Source: CAYHCE01 sp964355015
GTDB taxonomy: Bacteria > Cyanobacteriota > Cyanobacteriia > PCC-6307 > Cyanobiaceae
NCBI GenBank assembly: GCA_964355015.1
Contig: CAYHCE010000059.1
Span: 1-12,541 of the forward strand
Length of the DNA stretch: 12,541 bases
Direction: 5' to 3'
In this document: piece by piece, positions 1 to 5,896 of the stretch
How the letters are laid out: the number at the start of each line of letters is the position of its first letter
How positions within the stretch are numbered: position 1 is the first letter of the stretch
Notes under the pieces: generated by a model
Database searches by the model: none
What the model saw: only the letters and a program-made list of their open reading frames with translations
Told to the model about the DNA's origin: nothing
Made by a program: the position numbers and the translations under genes

Positions 1-78
1 GATGAGTTCGAGATCAAGCTGGGTCGCAAGCAGATCGGCCTGTTGCCGGTGGGCGGCAGCGACGACGAGGTGGAGTGA
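1..78 (+). CDS. cyAbrB-type transcriptional regulator, C-terminal end (partial)
   Basis: Frame 1 is open from the window edge to TGA at 76-78 and gives 25 residues starting DEFEIKLGRKQIGL. From memory of the family, this matches the end of cyanobacterial AbrB-like regulators (cyAbrB, such as Sll0822), whose C-terminal DNA-binding domain carries GDEFEIKLGYKHIHL. These proteins are global regulators of carbon and nitrogen metabolism in cyanobacteria. The N-terminal part and start lie outside the window. The match rests on about 15 residues, so the family is likely but the paralogue cannot be named. It is the main early clue that the host is a cyanobacterium. Confidence 0.72.
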   Translation, partial: DEFEIKLGRKQIGLLPVGGSDDEVE

Positions 79-265
79 GCAGCTCAGCAGAAGTGCCGAT
101 CGGTTTGCCCATCTGACGACCGCTGGTGGCGGGTGTTTGCATGAATCACAGGCCACGACCCGGGCGGTGCGAGTCCAGAACCCGTCAACCGGCCAAAAGG
201 CGACCTACTGTCAGGCGCATAGTTCATGGTGTTGGCCACAACCGAGCTCACTTGCCTAGTTGCCG

Positions 266-553
266 ATGAGCAACCCCGGCGCCATTGAGGTATGGATTCA
301 GCCCCGCAGCCACACCAACGCAGTGGAGGGGATGCGGGAAGACGCCGTGGTGATCCGCCTCACCGCACCACCGGTTGACGGGGAAGCCAATCGCGCTCTG
401 GTGAAGTTCGTGGCCCAGCGGCTCGGTGTTAGCCTCAGCCCGGTCGCCGTGCTTGGGGGTGAATGCAGCCGCCACAAGTGGATTGCGGTCGAGGGCCTGA
501 GCGCTGAGGGCCTGCGCCGCAACCTGCTGGCTGCTGGCCGATCCTCCGCCTGA
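266..553 (+). CDS. DUF167 / UPF0235 (YggU-like) protein
   Basis: A 95-residue protein with the layout of the DUF167 family: an N-terminal beta strand VWIQPRSHTNAVEG, then VVIRLTAPPVDGEANRALVKFVAQRLGV, where the PPVDGEAN motif (about residues 37-44) is the family signature, and a C-terminal SRHKWIAVEGL strand. The family is widespread, small and cytoplasmic, and its biochemical role is unsettled. ATG 266 is chosen as the start; an in-frame TTG at 260 would add two residues. Neither has a clear Shine-Dalgarno sequence. Its TGA (551-553) is followed in the same frame by the open region leading into the M28 peptidase gene, so the two may be co-transcribed. The length is normal for the family. Confidence 0.85.
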   Translation: MSNPGAIEVWIQPRSHTNAVEGMREDAVVIRLTAPPVDGEANRALVKFVAQRLGVSLSPVAVLGGECSRHKWIAVEGLSAEGLRRNLLAAGRSSA

Positions 554-640
554 TGCCGCAGTCAGCTGAACGGCAACGGCTGCGTCGGTTGCAGTGCACC
601 TGCAGGGCTGACACCAATCCCTTGCCTCACCCACCCCCGC

Positions 641-1474
641 TTGACCCAGCTCCTCCAGTCCCGCCTCCGCGGCCACCTCGAGGAGATCGCCCGGCCCCGC
701 CATGCCCAGTGGGACCGCCTGGGGCTGATGAGGGTGCGCACCTACATCCGCGAGCGGTTCGCTGCGCTGGGGGAGGTGGAAGAGCACCCCTTCCAAGAGG
801 GGCTTGAAGCCGGCACCAACCTCATCTTGCGTCTGCCCGGCCACCAAAGCCAGCTCGATCCCCTGTTGGTTGGCGCCCACTACGACGGGCCCCTGCACTC
901 GATCGGCGCTGACGACAACGCCACCGGTGTCGCTGCCCTGGTGGAGCTGGCTGGCCGCTGGCGCGAGTCGCCGCCGCGGCGGCCTGTGTGGATCGTGGCT
1001 TTCGATCAAGAGGAGTCGGGGCTCGTCGGTAGCAGCGCTCTGGCCCGGGAGCTACGGCAGGCCGGCCAGCGACTGCGGCTGATGGTGAGCCTGGAGATGC
1101 TCGGCTACACCGCAGACACCCAGAACTACCCCCTGCCGGCGATGCGCTGGATCTACGGCGATCGTGGAGACTTCATCGCCGTGGTGGGCAATGCCTCCAC
1201 CGCCCTATTGCTGCCCCGGCTGGCATGGCCCATGGGCGCCCACGTCAAAACGTAGGTGCTGCCGGTGCCGAACACCGGCCGGTCCCTTCCCGATGTGCGC
1301 CGCTCGGATCACAGCCCTTTTTGGGATGTGGGCTACGACGCCGTGATGGTCACCGACACCTCATTCCTGCGCAACCCCCACCACCACCAGATGAGCGACA
1401 CCATCGACACCCTCGATCTGCCCTTCCTGGCGGCCGTCACTGACGGCCTCAATGCGGCTCTCAGCCGGCTGTGA
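641..1474 (+). pseudogene. M28-family zinc aminopeptidase-like gene interrupted by an in-frame TAG
   Basis: One frame runs from TTG 641 to TGA 1472-1474 (277 codons plus stop) but contains TAG at 1253-1255. The motifs are those of M28 di-zinc peptidases: VGAHYDG (His80), GADDNATG (Asp91/92), AFDQEESG (Glu124/125), SLEMLGY, and after the TAG RRSDHSPFWDVGY (His224) and MVTDTSFLRNPHHH. The last metal-binding His lies beyond the TAG, so the 204-residue truncated product should lack a complete metal site. Reading resumes in the same frame with family-like sequence (VLPVPNTGRS) directly after the TAG, so this is a point nonsense change, not a rearrangement; CAG to TAG is the simplest origin. The start is uncertain: TTG 641 has no Shine-Dalgarno sequence and there is no in-frame ATG upstream after the DUF167 stop. 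Read-through or a sequencing error are alternatives. Confidence 0.82.
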
Positions 1475-1480
1475 GATCGA

Positions 1481-1663
1481 TCAGCCCCTGAACAGCACCG
1501 GCTCCACCCACTCCAGCGGGGCCGCCAGTGGGTCGTGCAAGGGCGACAGCGTGGCCAGAAGGGCACTGAAATGTGGTCCGTTGCGGCTGTGCTCTGCCTC
1601 GGCAAACACCTGAGCGGAGCTGCCGGCAGCGTTCAAAACAGATCGGTTCGAGCCTCCGGCAGG
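1481..1663 (-). pseudogene. possible C-terminal remnant of an unidentified gene
   Basis: The minus strand is open for 60 codons between TGA 1664-1666 and TGA 1481-1483 and reads as plausible protein: AQVFAEAEHSRNGPHFSALL, then ATLSPLHDPLAAPLEWVEP. The stop lies 7 nt from the M28 stop, which suits a convergent gene end in a compact genome. Possible starts inside are TTG only, giving about 51 residues, so it is more likely the tail of a decayed gene than a whole one. I do not recognise the family. The evidence is composition and placement only. Confidence 0.3.
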
Positions 1664-1703
1664 TCAGGCTTGCGGTGGCGGGGCACAAGAGACATCAATG
1701 GCC

Positions 1704-2171
1704 TCAGGAGATCCTTGTGATCGTGAGGAAGAGAGGACCGCCTTGAAGCGGAGATAGCTCACGGTTGTTTCCATAGCGGCCCGGCCAGTCGTTGGCGAAC
1801 AGCCTCAATTCCCGATCGGGTCCCAACGCCTCCGCCGGTGGGGCCGTCCAGTCACGATGGGATCCGATCGGGAAAGCGAAGCGCAGATCTTCTCCGATGC
1901 ATCCACACAGCAAGAAGAAATGCTTCCATGGCAGGCGACAACCGGCCTCCAGGAATAGCCCCGGCCAACCATCGGGGCCGCAGGTGATCCACCAGTCCCG
2001 CCAGCGGCCGTAGGCGATGAATCTGTAGGAAGCTCCCGGCGTGACGAGCAGATCGGTGGAAACGTAGTGCACCGCCGGGTCCACACGAGGGACCAGAAGG
2101 GAGGCGGATGGTGTCAGCTCCCGGGAGTTCATCGGCAGTGGCAACGGAACTGAGACAATGCCCAGGAACAT
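1704..2171 (-). CDS. LecA/PA-IL-like galactose-binding lectin-fold protein (putative)
   Basis: A 155-residue protein, or 142 if the internal ATG at 2132 is used. No signal peptide or membrane segment is obvious. Its C-terminal half follows the Pseudomonas LecA (PA-IL) pattern: RDWTAP (107-111) corresponds to FRWVAP, and NDWPGRYGNN (127-136) corresponds to LecA NDVPGTYGNN. LecA uses that Asp and the two Asn residues to hold calcium and galactose; here they are Asp128, Asn135 and Asn136, and only the Thr (whose main chain binds calcium) is Arg132. The N-terminal TPGASYRFIAYGRW fits the early strand TPGDVITIVAAGWA-like region. A carbohydrate-binding role is inferred from these residues; the central region with two Cys (89, 91) differs from LecA. 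It is transcribed divergently from the membrane-protein gene, and the 5' end overlaps that gene's leader. No clear Shine-Dalgarno sequence is seen at either start. Confidence 0.62.
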   Translation of the reverse strand: MFLGIVSVPLPLPMNSRELTPSASLLVPRVDPAVHYVSTDLLVTPGASYRFIAYGRWRDWWITCGPDGWPGLFLEAGCRLPWKHFFLLCGCIGEDLRFAFPIGSHRDWTAPPAEALGPDRELRLFANDWPGRYGNNRELSPLQGGPLFLTITRIS

Positions 2172-2229
2172 CTTCAGTTTGACGTTATCTTACGCCGGAT
2201 GTCAGCACGCAAAAATACTCAGCAAGATA

Positions 2230-2235
2230 GGAGGA
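2230..2235 (+). promoter_or_regulatory. Shine-Dalgarno GGAGGA for the membrane protein
   Basis: GGAGGA lies 9 nt before an in-frame TTG (2245) and 15 nt before ATG 2251. It argues against the far-upstream in-frame ATG at 2158 and places the true start at 2245 or 2251. Confidence 0.6.
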
Positions 2236-2250
2236 TACGCCTATTTGACC

Positions 2251-2997
2251 ATGCGTACCCCCTTCGACCTGCAGAAGCACATCCTCAGCTCCTATAGCGC
2301 TCTCCGGAGGGGGATCGGTCTGCTGGCCGTTGCCCTGCCCCTCATCCTTTCTATCCTAGGCATCGTGCTTGCAGGTGTCGCTCTACAGGAGTCGATCAGT
2401 GCCTACTACCACGCTGGCGCCGGAGCCATGCGCAACTGGTTCGTCGGGATACTCTGGGCCATCGGCGTTTTCCTGCTGCTCTACCGCGGATTCACCCAAC
2501 GGGAGAACATCGCTCTGGACTTGGCCGGAATCCTGCTGATCGTTGTGGCAATGGTCCCAATGGAATGGGACTGCGGTGACACCTGTCAGAAAGTGTCCGT
2601 GCATGGTGTGTCCGCCATCAGCTTCTTCCTGATGATTGGGTATGTCTGCATTTTCCGCTCCTCCGACACATTGCATCTGGTGAAGAACCCGGCTCGGAGG
2701 CACCTCTACCGCAAGATCTATCGCATTTTAGGGCACGCGATGTGGGTATTTCCTGCAATCGTTGGCGTTCTTCTCTTTCTCGGCGCCAACCCCTTGGGTC
2801 CCTACACCATTTTCACCCTGGAGACGATTGCGATCTGGGTGTTCGCTGCCTACTGGCTGATCAAGAGCCGTGAGCTCCAGGAGAGCAACGCTGACCTTGA
2901 GGCCGCCAAGGGTGCCCTCACTCCTGCCGGGATTCGTGAAGGGGAACGGTTCCGTGGGCTCTTCCACACGGCACCCCTGGAGAAGACAAATCCTTGA
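2251..2997 (+). CDS. six-helix integral membrane protein of unknown function (DUF998-like)
   Basis: A 248-residue protein from ATG 2251; TTG 2245 has better Shine-Dalgarno spacing and would add two residues. Six hydrophobic segments are visible at roughly residues 20-44, 65-82, 90-106, 121-140, 165-182 and 190-210, ending in a charged cytoplasmic-looking tail rich in Glu, Lys and Arg. The loop after helix 1 contains QESISAYYHAGAG, a motif I associate with DUF998-like and related bacterial membrane proteins of unknown role. A short loop WDCGDTC holds two Cys and acidic residues that could bind metal or form a disulphide; this is speculation. The gene stands alone between the divergent lectin-like gene and a doubtful small ORF. 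Family placement is tentative, but a real membrane protein is very likely. Confidence 0.8.
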   Translation: MRTPFDLQKHILSSYSALRRGIGLLAVALPLILSILGIVLAGVALQESISAYYHAGAGAMRNWFVGILWAIGVFLLLYRGFTQRENIALDLAGILLIVVAMVPMEWDCGDTCQKVSVHGVSAISFFLMIGYVCIFRSSDTLHLVKNPARRHLYRKIYRILGHAMWVFPAIVGVLLFLGANPLGPYTIFTLETIAIWVFAAYWLIKSRELQESNADLEAAKGALTPAGIREGERFRGLFHTAPLEKTNP

Positions 2998-3009
2998 CCG
3001 ACCCGCCCC

Positions 3010-3219
3010 TTGTCCGAGGCCGCCTCTCGAGTGATGCGCCGGCAGGGGGCCACGTGTAGCTCCGATGACGCTCCGATATCAGCGGCCCACCAGACCCAAT
3101 TGCGGCGCCTGCTCCACAGCCGCTCAACCGAACTGCTGGGGGAAACCCTGCAGGAGCTGCGCCGCCGCGAGACCTCCAGACCTGTGGTGCTGGAGGAGAT
3201 CGCACCGGCGGTGCGCTAA
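3010..3219 (+). CDS. small hypothetical protein (doubtful)
   Basis: A 69-residue frame opens with TTG 3010, 12 nt after the membrane-protein stop; ATG 3034 would give 61 residues. The middle, HQTQLRRLLHSRSTELLGET, and the following LQELRRRETS look like a charged amphipathic helix, and the protein ends EEIAPAVR. No domain is recognised and no Shine-Dalgarno sequence is seen. It may be a small conserved cyanobacterial protein or chance coding in GC-rich DNA; another frame is also open through most of it. Confidence 0.35.
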   Translation: MSEAASRVMRRQGATCSSDDAPISAAHQTQLRRLLHSRSTELLGETLQELRRRETSRPVVLEEIAPAVR

Positions 3220-3276
3220 GCATTTCACCAGTAGAGGCAGGAAACCAACCCGAGGCGATGGGGAGCCACCGAATCC

Positions 3277-3690
3277 CTAACGATCAGGGAGACCGGGCCT
3301 GAGTTTGCGGTGGCGGCCCCGGGCCTTGGCCCACCACCACAGGGCGGTGCTCACCGCCTTGCCATCGAAACGTCCCGAGCGAAGTCGCCACCCCACTGCT
3401 GCATCTGGACGTGATCCTCATCGCTGGGGTCCGTGATCGCCTCCAGGAACTCTGCGTAGCCCCCGGTGCCGCCCACCTCCTCCGGCGGGCAGGCGCGGCG
3501 ACTATCGAGGCACCACGGCAACCACTGCTCCTGGGGATCCACCAGCACCACCTTCTCCAGCAGCAGGGTGTGCTACCAGCAGTCCCCCATGTCGTATTCG
3601 TAGGTGATCGAATCCCCCACCAAGCGCAGGATGGCGCAGGCGTTGACGCGGGTTTCATCCCGCTGCTTGGCGATGAACTCCTCTCCTGTA
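3277..3690 (-). pseudogene. plasmid pRiA4b ORF-3-like protein, decayed
   Basis: Read on the minus strand, the order of motifs is that of the PRiA4_ORF3 family: ITYEYDMGDCW, then HTLLLEKVVLVDPQEQWLPW, CPPEEVGGTGGYAEFLEAI, DPSDEDHVQMQQW and GGDFARD. Family members have YEYDFGDxWxH and CPPEDxGGxxGYxxFL. Two lesions are visible. TAG at 3573-3575 falls between the Trp and the conserved His. After GGDFARDV the frame must shift by one base near 3366-3372 to recover FDGKAVSTALWWWAKARG, which matches the usual FDxxxVN ending and runs to TAG 3277-3279; loss of one T from a TTTT run would explain it. The N-terminal third is not recognisable. The gene is dead unless both lesions are sequencing errors. 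The function of intact members is unknown; they occur on plasmids and in accessory regions. Confidence 0.78.
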
Positions 3691-3785
3691 AGCGAAGATG
3701 TAGCTCTTGCGGAATAACTACCAGGCCCGCGAGGCGCGAGAAGCGCAGGCCAACGCCAAACCCTGAACGCATCCAAGATCAGCTG

Positions 3786-4355
3786 ATGAAGAATCAATCC
3801 CCCGATCACAGCGAGCGGTACGACGAGGCCCTGCTCTGGACCGCTCAGCTGCACCGCACCCAGTCCCACAACGGCAAGCCGGTCCCCTACATCTCCCACC
3901 TGATCGCCGTGAGCGGCCTGGTCTGGGAAGACGGCGGCAGCGAGAACGAGGCGATCGCCGGCCTGCTGCACGACGCGATCGAGGATGCGGGCCAGAGCCA
4001 CGACTCGATCGCCCAACGCTTTGGGCCGGAGGTGGCCGGCATCGTGCGCGATTGCACCGACACCACCGAGGGCCTGACCGGTGCAGGCAAAGAACCCTGG
4101 TTGCTGCGCAAGACCAGCTACGTGGCCGCCCTGGAGCACAAGGGCGAGGGCTCCCTGCGGGTGACGGCCGCCGACAAGGCCCACAACGCCCGCGACATGG
4201 TGCTCGATGCCCGTCGTGACGCCCGCAGGTGGGAGGGCTTCAACGCCGACCACCGTGCTGCTTGCCCATGGGGCCGGCGCACCGATGGAGAGCCCGTTCA
4301 TGGCCGCCATCGCCGGTGGCCTGGCCGAGTCGGGCTGGCGGGTGTTGCGCTTTGA
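3786..4355 (+). CDS. HD-domain phosphohydrolase (SpoT/MESH1-like), C-terminus replaced
   Basis: From ATG 3786 the first 153 residues match HD_4/SpoT-type hydrolases: YISHLIAVSGLVW (His38), GLLHDAIEDAG (His62-Asp63, the HD pair, with Glu66-Asp67) and TAADKAHNARDMV (Asp130), so the metal-binding set is complete. Relatives hydrolyse (p)ppGpp or similar nucleotides using Mn2+; the substrate here is inferred from the family. The protein normally goes on past WERFN with an LWYYRAL-type helix. Here, after RRWEGFN (149-153, about position 4244), the reading frame enters the start of the hydrolase gene in the wrong frame and ends about 36 residues later at TGA 4353-4355. The 3' end is therefore lost and the tail is probably junk. 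There is no Shine-Dalgarno sequence before ATG 3786. The product may be inactive or unstable. Confidence 0.7.
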   Translation: MKNQSPDHSERYDEALLWTAQLHRTQSHNGKPVPYISHLIAVSGLVWEDGGSENEAIAGLLHDAIEDAGQSHDSIAQRFGPEVAGIVRDCTDTTEGLTGAGKEPWLLRKTSYVAALEHKGEGSLRVTAADKAHNARDMVLDARRDARRWEGFNADHRAACPWGRRTDGEPVHGRHRRWPGRVGLAGVAL

Positions 4356-4857
4356 GTTTGCGTACATGGCCCGGGTGCGTGAGACGGGCCGCCGCCAGGG
4401 GCCTGACCGGATGCCGGTTCTGCAGGAAGCGTTCCGCCAGCAGGTGCGGCTCAAGAAGACGGATCAGCCGGGCCAACCGGTTTTCATCGGTGGCAAGTCG
4501 ATGGGCGGCCGGGTGGCCAGCCTGCTGGTGGATGAGCTGGCCGCCAGCGATGGGGTACGCGGCTGTCTGTGCCTGGGCTATCCCTTTCACCCGCCCGGCA
4601 AGCCGTTGCAGCTGCGCACCGAGCACCTGACTGTGCTGCAGACGCCCACCCTGATCCTGCAGGGGGAGCGGGACACTTTCGGGAGACGGGAGGAGGTGGA
4701 GACCTACGACCTTTCGCCGCAGGTTCAGGTGTGCTTGATCCCCAGTGGTGACCACAGCTTCAAGCCCACACGCAGTTCTGGGCTGAGAGAGGCGGAGAAC
4801 TGGGCCACGGAGGTGGCCTTGGGCGATCAGTTCCTGCGGGATCGGCTCTGCGGCTGA
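4207..4857 (+). CDS. alpha/beta hydrolase, Tex30/KANL3-like family
   Basis: A 216-residue single-domain hydrolase. Visible parts are TTVLLAHGAGAPMESPFM near the N-terminus (oxyanion region), the nucleophile elbow GGKSMGGRVAS, CLGYPFHPPGKP, the acid strand LILQGERDTFG, and the catalytic His in SGDHSF, followed by KPTRSSG. This is the layout of the KANL3/Tex30-like serine hydrolases found in many bacteria; the substrate is unknown. The start is uncertain: ATG 4207 and GTG 4216 both lie inside the truncated HD gene, and family-like sequence begins only at about 4243, so the original start may have been lost when the two genes were joined. The gene overlaps the HD frame by about 150 nt. Confidence 0.85.
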   Translation: MPVVTPAGGRASTPTTVLLAHGAGAPMESPFMAAIAGGLAESGWRVLRFEFAYMARVRETGRRQGPDRMPVLQEAFRQQVRLKKTDQPGQPVFIGGKSMGGRVASLLVDELAASDGVRGCLCLGYPFHPPGKPLQLRTEHLTVLQTPTLILQGERDTFGRREEVETYDLSPQVQVCLIPSGDHSFKPTRSSGLREAENWATEVALGDQFLRDRLCG

Positions 4858-4988
4858 GCATTGGGATCCCAGTAGGAGCGCTTGGTCCGTGCGGTGGAAC
4901 GTTTCTGGAGAACGACGGGCTTCCCCTGCAGGTGAAGACGGTGGACTCTCTGGGGTGAATCCAAATAGATCCCGATACCGGAAGCCGA
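4827..4988 (-). other. open minus-strand segment, possible gene remnant
   Basis: A 53-codon stretch between TGA 4989-4991 and TGA 4827-4829 reads YLDSPQRVHRLHLQGKPVV, then KRSTARTKRSYWDPNAQP. It overlaps the hydrolase 3' end by about 30 nt. It looks protein-like and basic, but it has no usable start, no recognised family and competing open frames, so it is only a candidate remnant. Confidence 0.2.
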
Positions 4989-5335
4989 TCAGCCGTTCCA
5001 TGATGGAGGCCGCCTAGATGCGTTCCATGCATGCCACGCCATCGCTACCGCCAGGATCCACTGCCGTTGGGAACGGAAGCCCCGCCACCTGAGCTCCTCG
5101 GGCCCGAGCAACCCAACCCACCGGGCCTGCAAGTGTCAGAACAAGGTCAGCTGGGGTTGGTGACGCTGGGACCACTGTTTGAGTTGGAAACAAGACCAAA
5201 AGCAAGTACTGTCGCCTATATTAAACGGATCCATCAGGCACCATGAACCCACTTCACCACCAACACATTAGCCACAATGAATCGGAGTTTTAACACAGAA
5301 CGATCTCAGCAGTTCGGATAGGTAACACAAAAAGA
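4858..5335. other. gap without a secure gene
   Basis: Between the hydrolase stop and the AT-rich ORF I find no gene I can defend. A 71-codon plus-strand frame (ATG 5031 to stop 5246, MPRHRYRQDPLPLG start) and several minus-strand frames are open, but none has a recognised domain or a well-placed Shine-Dalgarno sequence. Base composition changes abruptly at about 5185 from GC-rich to AT-rich, which marks the left side of a probable acquired segment. TATATT at 5217-5222 could be a -10 box for the next ORF, but no -35 is apparent at normal spacing. Confidence 0.5.
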
Positions 5336-5812
5336 ATGGCAGAACAAAATCGTAGAAGCTGGCTCGACAAGATCGGCAAATGGGCACTAGACATCTTGCC
5401 AAGTGAGGATGGCAAGCACTCAGAAGAAACTGATGAGTATCAAACTGAGCAATCCATCACCTACCAAGAGGCACCATCCGAGAAGATCACCCATTCTCAA
5501 CAGGGCTCTGATGACAAAAGCCCAAGGCTTGATATTGCCAATACTAGAATAACTACCAAGCCAGCAGAGACATCTGATTCATTTGTTCAACCAACACAAC
5601 CAGATACAGAAGAGATATCCGACAGGACACTTATCAAAGCCTGGCAGGCATTTGAGGTGGCCTGGGAGAACGCCGGCCTAGGCAATAATTATTTTCTGAA
5701 AGGAGAAGATCTAGTCAACCTGCTCTCATTACTTGACATGAGCTTTGAGGCCTGCCGATCGATGCCGTCACGATCAGCGCCGGCCCGCCCCACACTGCTG
5801 ACTCGTAGGTAG
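5336..5812 (+). CDS. unrecognised AT-rich ORF, 3' end fused to foreign sequence
   Basis: A 158-codon frame from ATG 5336. Residues 1-139 are hydrophilic and rich in Glu, Gln, Ser and Thr, with a Trp-containing start (SWLDKIGKWALDIL) and a helical C-terminal part (AWQAFEVAWENAGLGNNYF, then EDLVNLLSLLDMSFEA). Composition is much richer in A and T than the neighbours, which suggests transfer. From about position 5750 the composition returns to GC-rich and the sequence is the reverse complement of a serine recombinase start, so the last 18 or so residues (CRSMPSRSAPARPTLLTRR) are not original. The true C-terminus is lost. No family is recognised; the long low-complexity middle suggests a linker. 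Confidence 0.5.
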   Translation: MAEQNRRSWLDKIGKWALDILPSEDGKHSEETDEYQTEQSITYQEAPSEKITHSQQGSDDKSPRLDIANTRITTKPAETSDSFVQPTQPDTEEISDRTLIKAWQAFEVAWENAGLGNNYFLKGEDLVNLLSLLDMSFEACRSMPSRSAPARPTLLTRR

Positions 5813-5856
5813 GAATACCCAATCTTGCCCACAGTGGACACCATGCCGTCTGGCAT
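5750..5856 (-). pseudogene. serine recombinase (resolvase/invertase family), N-terminal stub
   Basis: On the minus strand, ATG 5856 (or 5844, or 5907, which overlaps the mscS stop) leads into MVSTVGKIGYSYLRVSS followed by DRDGIDRQA. The KIGYSYLRVSS...DGIDRQ pattern is the first strand and catalytic Ser motif of serine site-specific recombinases, as in YARVST...SLERQ. Homology stops after RQA at about 5750, where the sequence passes into the AT-rich ORF read backwards and stops at TAA about 20 codons later. Only about 35 residues remain, without the rest of the catalytic domain or a DNA-binding domain, so it cannot be active. It is probably the edge of a deleted mobile element. Confidence 0.55.
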
Positions 5857-5896
5857 AAGGTCCGGTCCCTGCTCGGGGCCCGGTTCAGCGTGAAAG

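Noticed and set aside
79..265. Possible tRNA or structured RNA in the first intergenic gap
   Set aside because: I looked for a cloverleaf and T-loop around 120-200 and could not pair the acceptor or anticodon stems.
248..1009. 253-codon minus-strand frame opposite DUF167 and the M28 gene
   Set aside because: No domain; the plus strand has two recognised families over the same bases.
3411..3785. N-terminal extension of the HD gene to 3411
   Set aside because: This part is antisense to the pRiA4b-like pseudogene and has no HD-family similarity; ATG 3786 precedes the conserved part.
3573..4454. 293-codon minus-strand frame as one gene
   Set aside because: Only its last part (about 3576-3690) is family-like (pRiA4b ORF-3); the rest is antisense to the HD and hydrolase genes.
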